6,142 bases of DNA from assembly GCA_000493965.1 (NCBI GenBank), contig AWNV01000108.1:1-6142 (forward strand), in the 5' to 3' direction. The position numbers and the translations under genes are program-made. How positions within the stretch are numbered: the first letter of the stretch is position 1; each line of letters starts with the position of its first letter. This DNA is from Candidatus Aminicenans sakinawicola JGI OTU-1 (GTDB lineage Bacteria; Acidobacteriota; Aminicenantia; Aminicenantales; Aminicenantaceae). Below the pieces are notes generated by a model. That model ran no database searches and was not told the origin of the DNA. It saw nothing but the letters and a program-made list of their open reading frames with translations. Positions 5,871-6,142 of this stretch are shown here, one piece after another.

Positions 5871-6142
5871 ATATTGTTCCTTCCAGATTTCGAAAACAAG
5901 AAGAGCCCAAAGTTGATGGCTGAAGTTTTCTCTTCCTTGAAGGTGTAGATCTATCATTTTTTTTATGAGGTCAAAATTGAATAAACCTTCGTTTTGAATC
6001 CTTTTTTGGCTTAAGTAATCGAGCATTAACTCTTTGAGTTCTTTCCTAAGCCAGTGCTTCATAGGAATGCTGAATCCTTCCTTACTGCGAAAAATATTCT
6101 TCCTGGGAAGGAGACGTTCCATTGTTTTTTTAAATATCCATT
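5865..6142 (-). CDS. asnB: Asparagine synthetase (glutamine-hydrolysing) type protein, C-terminal end only
   Basis: The minus-strand frame is open to the right edge, with codons for WIFKKT read before the first internal ATG, so this is the last 91 residues of a longer gene and not a small protein. The order of elements matches the end of the AsnB synthetase domain: ERLLPRKNIFRSKEGFSIP, then KHWLRKELKELMLDYLS, then GLFNFDLIKKMIDLHLQG, then SHQLWALLVFEIW just before the stop. Family members of about 600-650 residues join an N-terminal class II glutaminase to a C-terminal ATP-dependent domain that amidates aspartate; related enzymes occur in cell-surface polysaccharide and peptide modification loci, so the substrate is not certain. 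The catalytic residues and glutaminase part are outside the window. It converges on tilS and overlaps it by 6 nt. Confidence 0.9.
   Translation of the reverse strand, partial: WIFKKTMERLLPRKNIFRSKEGFSIPMKHWLRKELKELMLDYLSQKRIQNEGLFNFDLIKKMIDLHLQGRENFSHQLWALLVFEIWKEQYL

Noticed and set aside
5865..6122. A separate 85-residue protein starting at ATG 6122 on the minus strand
   Set aside because: The same frame continues to the window edge with residues that fit the AsnB family, so the ATG is internal.

Overview
The window is AT-rich (roughly 38-40% GC by eye) and bacterial. Its left two thirds carry the inner-membrane and outer-membrane assembly module of a type IV pilus or closely related type II secretion machine, so the host should be a diderm. 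Three traits recall Acidobacteriota-like or deltaproteobacterial lineages, including Aminicenantes-type genomes: the PilN N-terminal motif LNLASRP.QNR, a secretin that begins with TPR-like repeats behind a lipobox-like cysteine, and a cohesin-like domain at the end of that secretin. This placement rests on memory of family architecture and is weak.

Layout, left to right. Bases 1-4223 hold five plus-strand genes in the order pilM (3' part only), pilN, pilO, pilP, pilQ. Every junction overlaps, by 4, 17, 11 and 4 nt, so they form one tightly coupled operon whose promoter lies outside the window. PilM, PilN and PilO would form the cytoplasmic and inner-membrane platform, PilP would bridge the periplasm, and PilQ would form the outer-membrane pore. 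The visible half of PilM seems to lack the glycine-rich nucleotide-binding motifs of normal PilM, making it GspL-like or degenerate.

Bases 4224-4469 contain a well-formed tRNA with a CAT anticodon, most like elongator tRNA-Met. A near-consensus sigma70 promoter (TTGACT, 17 bp, TAAAAT) sits so close that the leader should be only about 3-4 nt. An 11-bp direct repeat flanks the tRNA unit, and a possible imperfect stem lies just before the next ribosome binding site.

Bases 4470-5870 encode a complete tRNA(Ile)-lysidine synthase, TilS, starting at TTG. No separate tilS promoter was found, so it may be read from the tRNA promoter. This puts a CAT-anticodon tRNA directly upstream of the enzyme that modifies one CAT-anticodon tRNA (Ile2) and must avoid the others.

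Bases 5865-6142, minus strand, are the 3' end of an asparagine synthetase (AsnB-type) gene. It converges on tilS, and the two coding regions overlap by 6 nt with no space for a terminator between them.

Nothing here points convincingly to an entirely new system. The most distinctive elements are the degenerate PilM, the composite secretin, and the tRNA-CAT/tilS arrangement.
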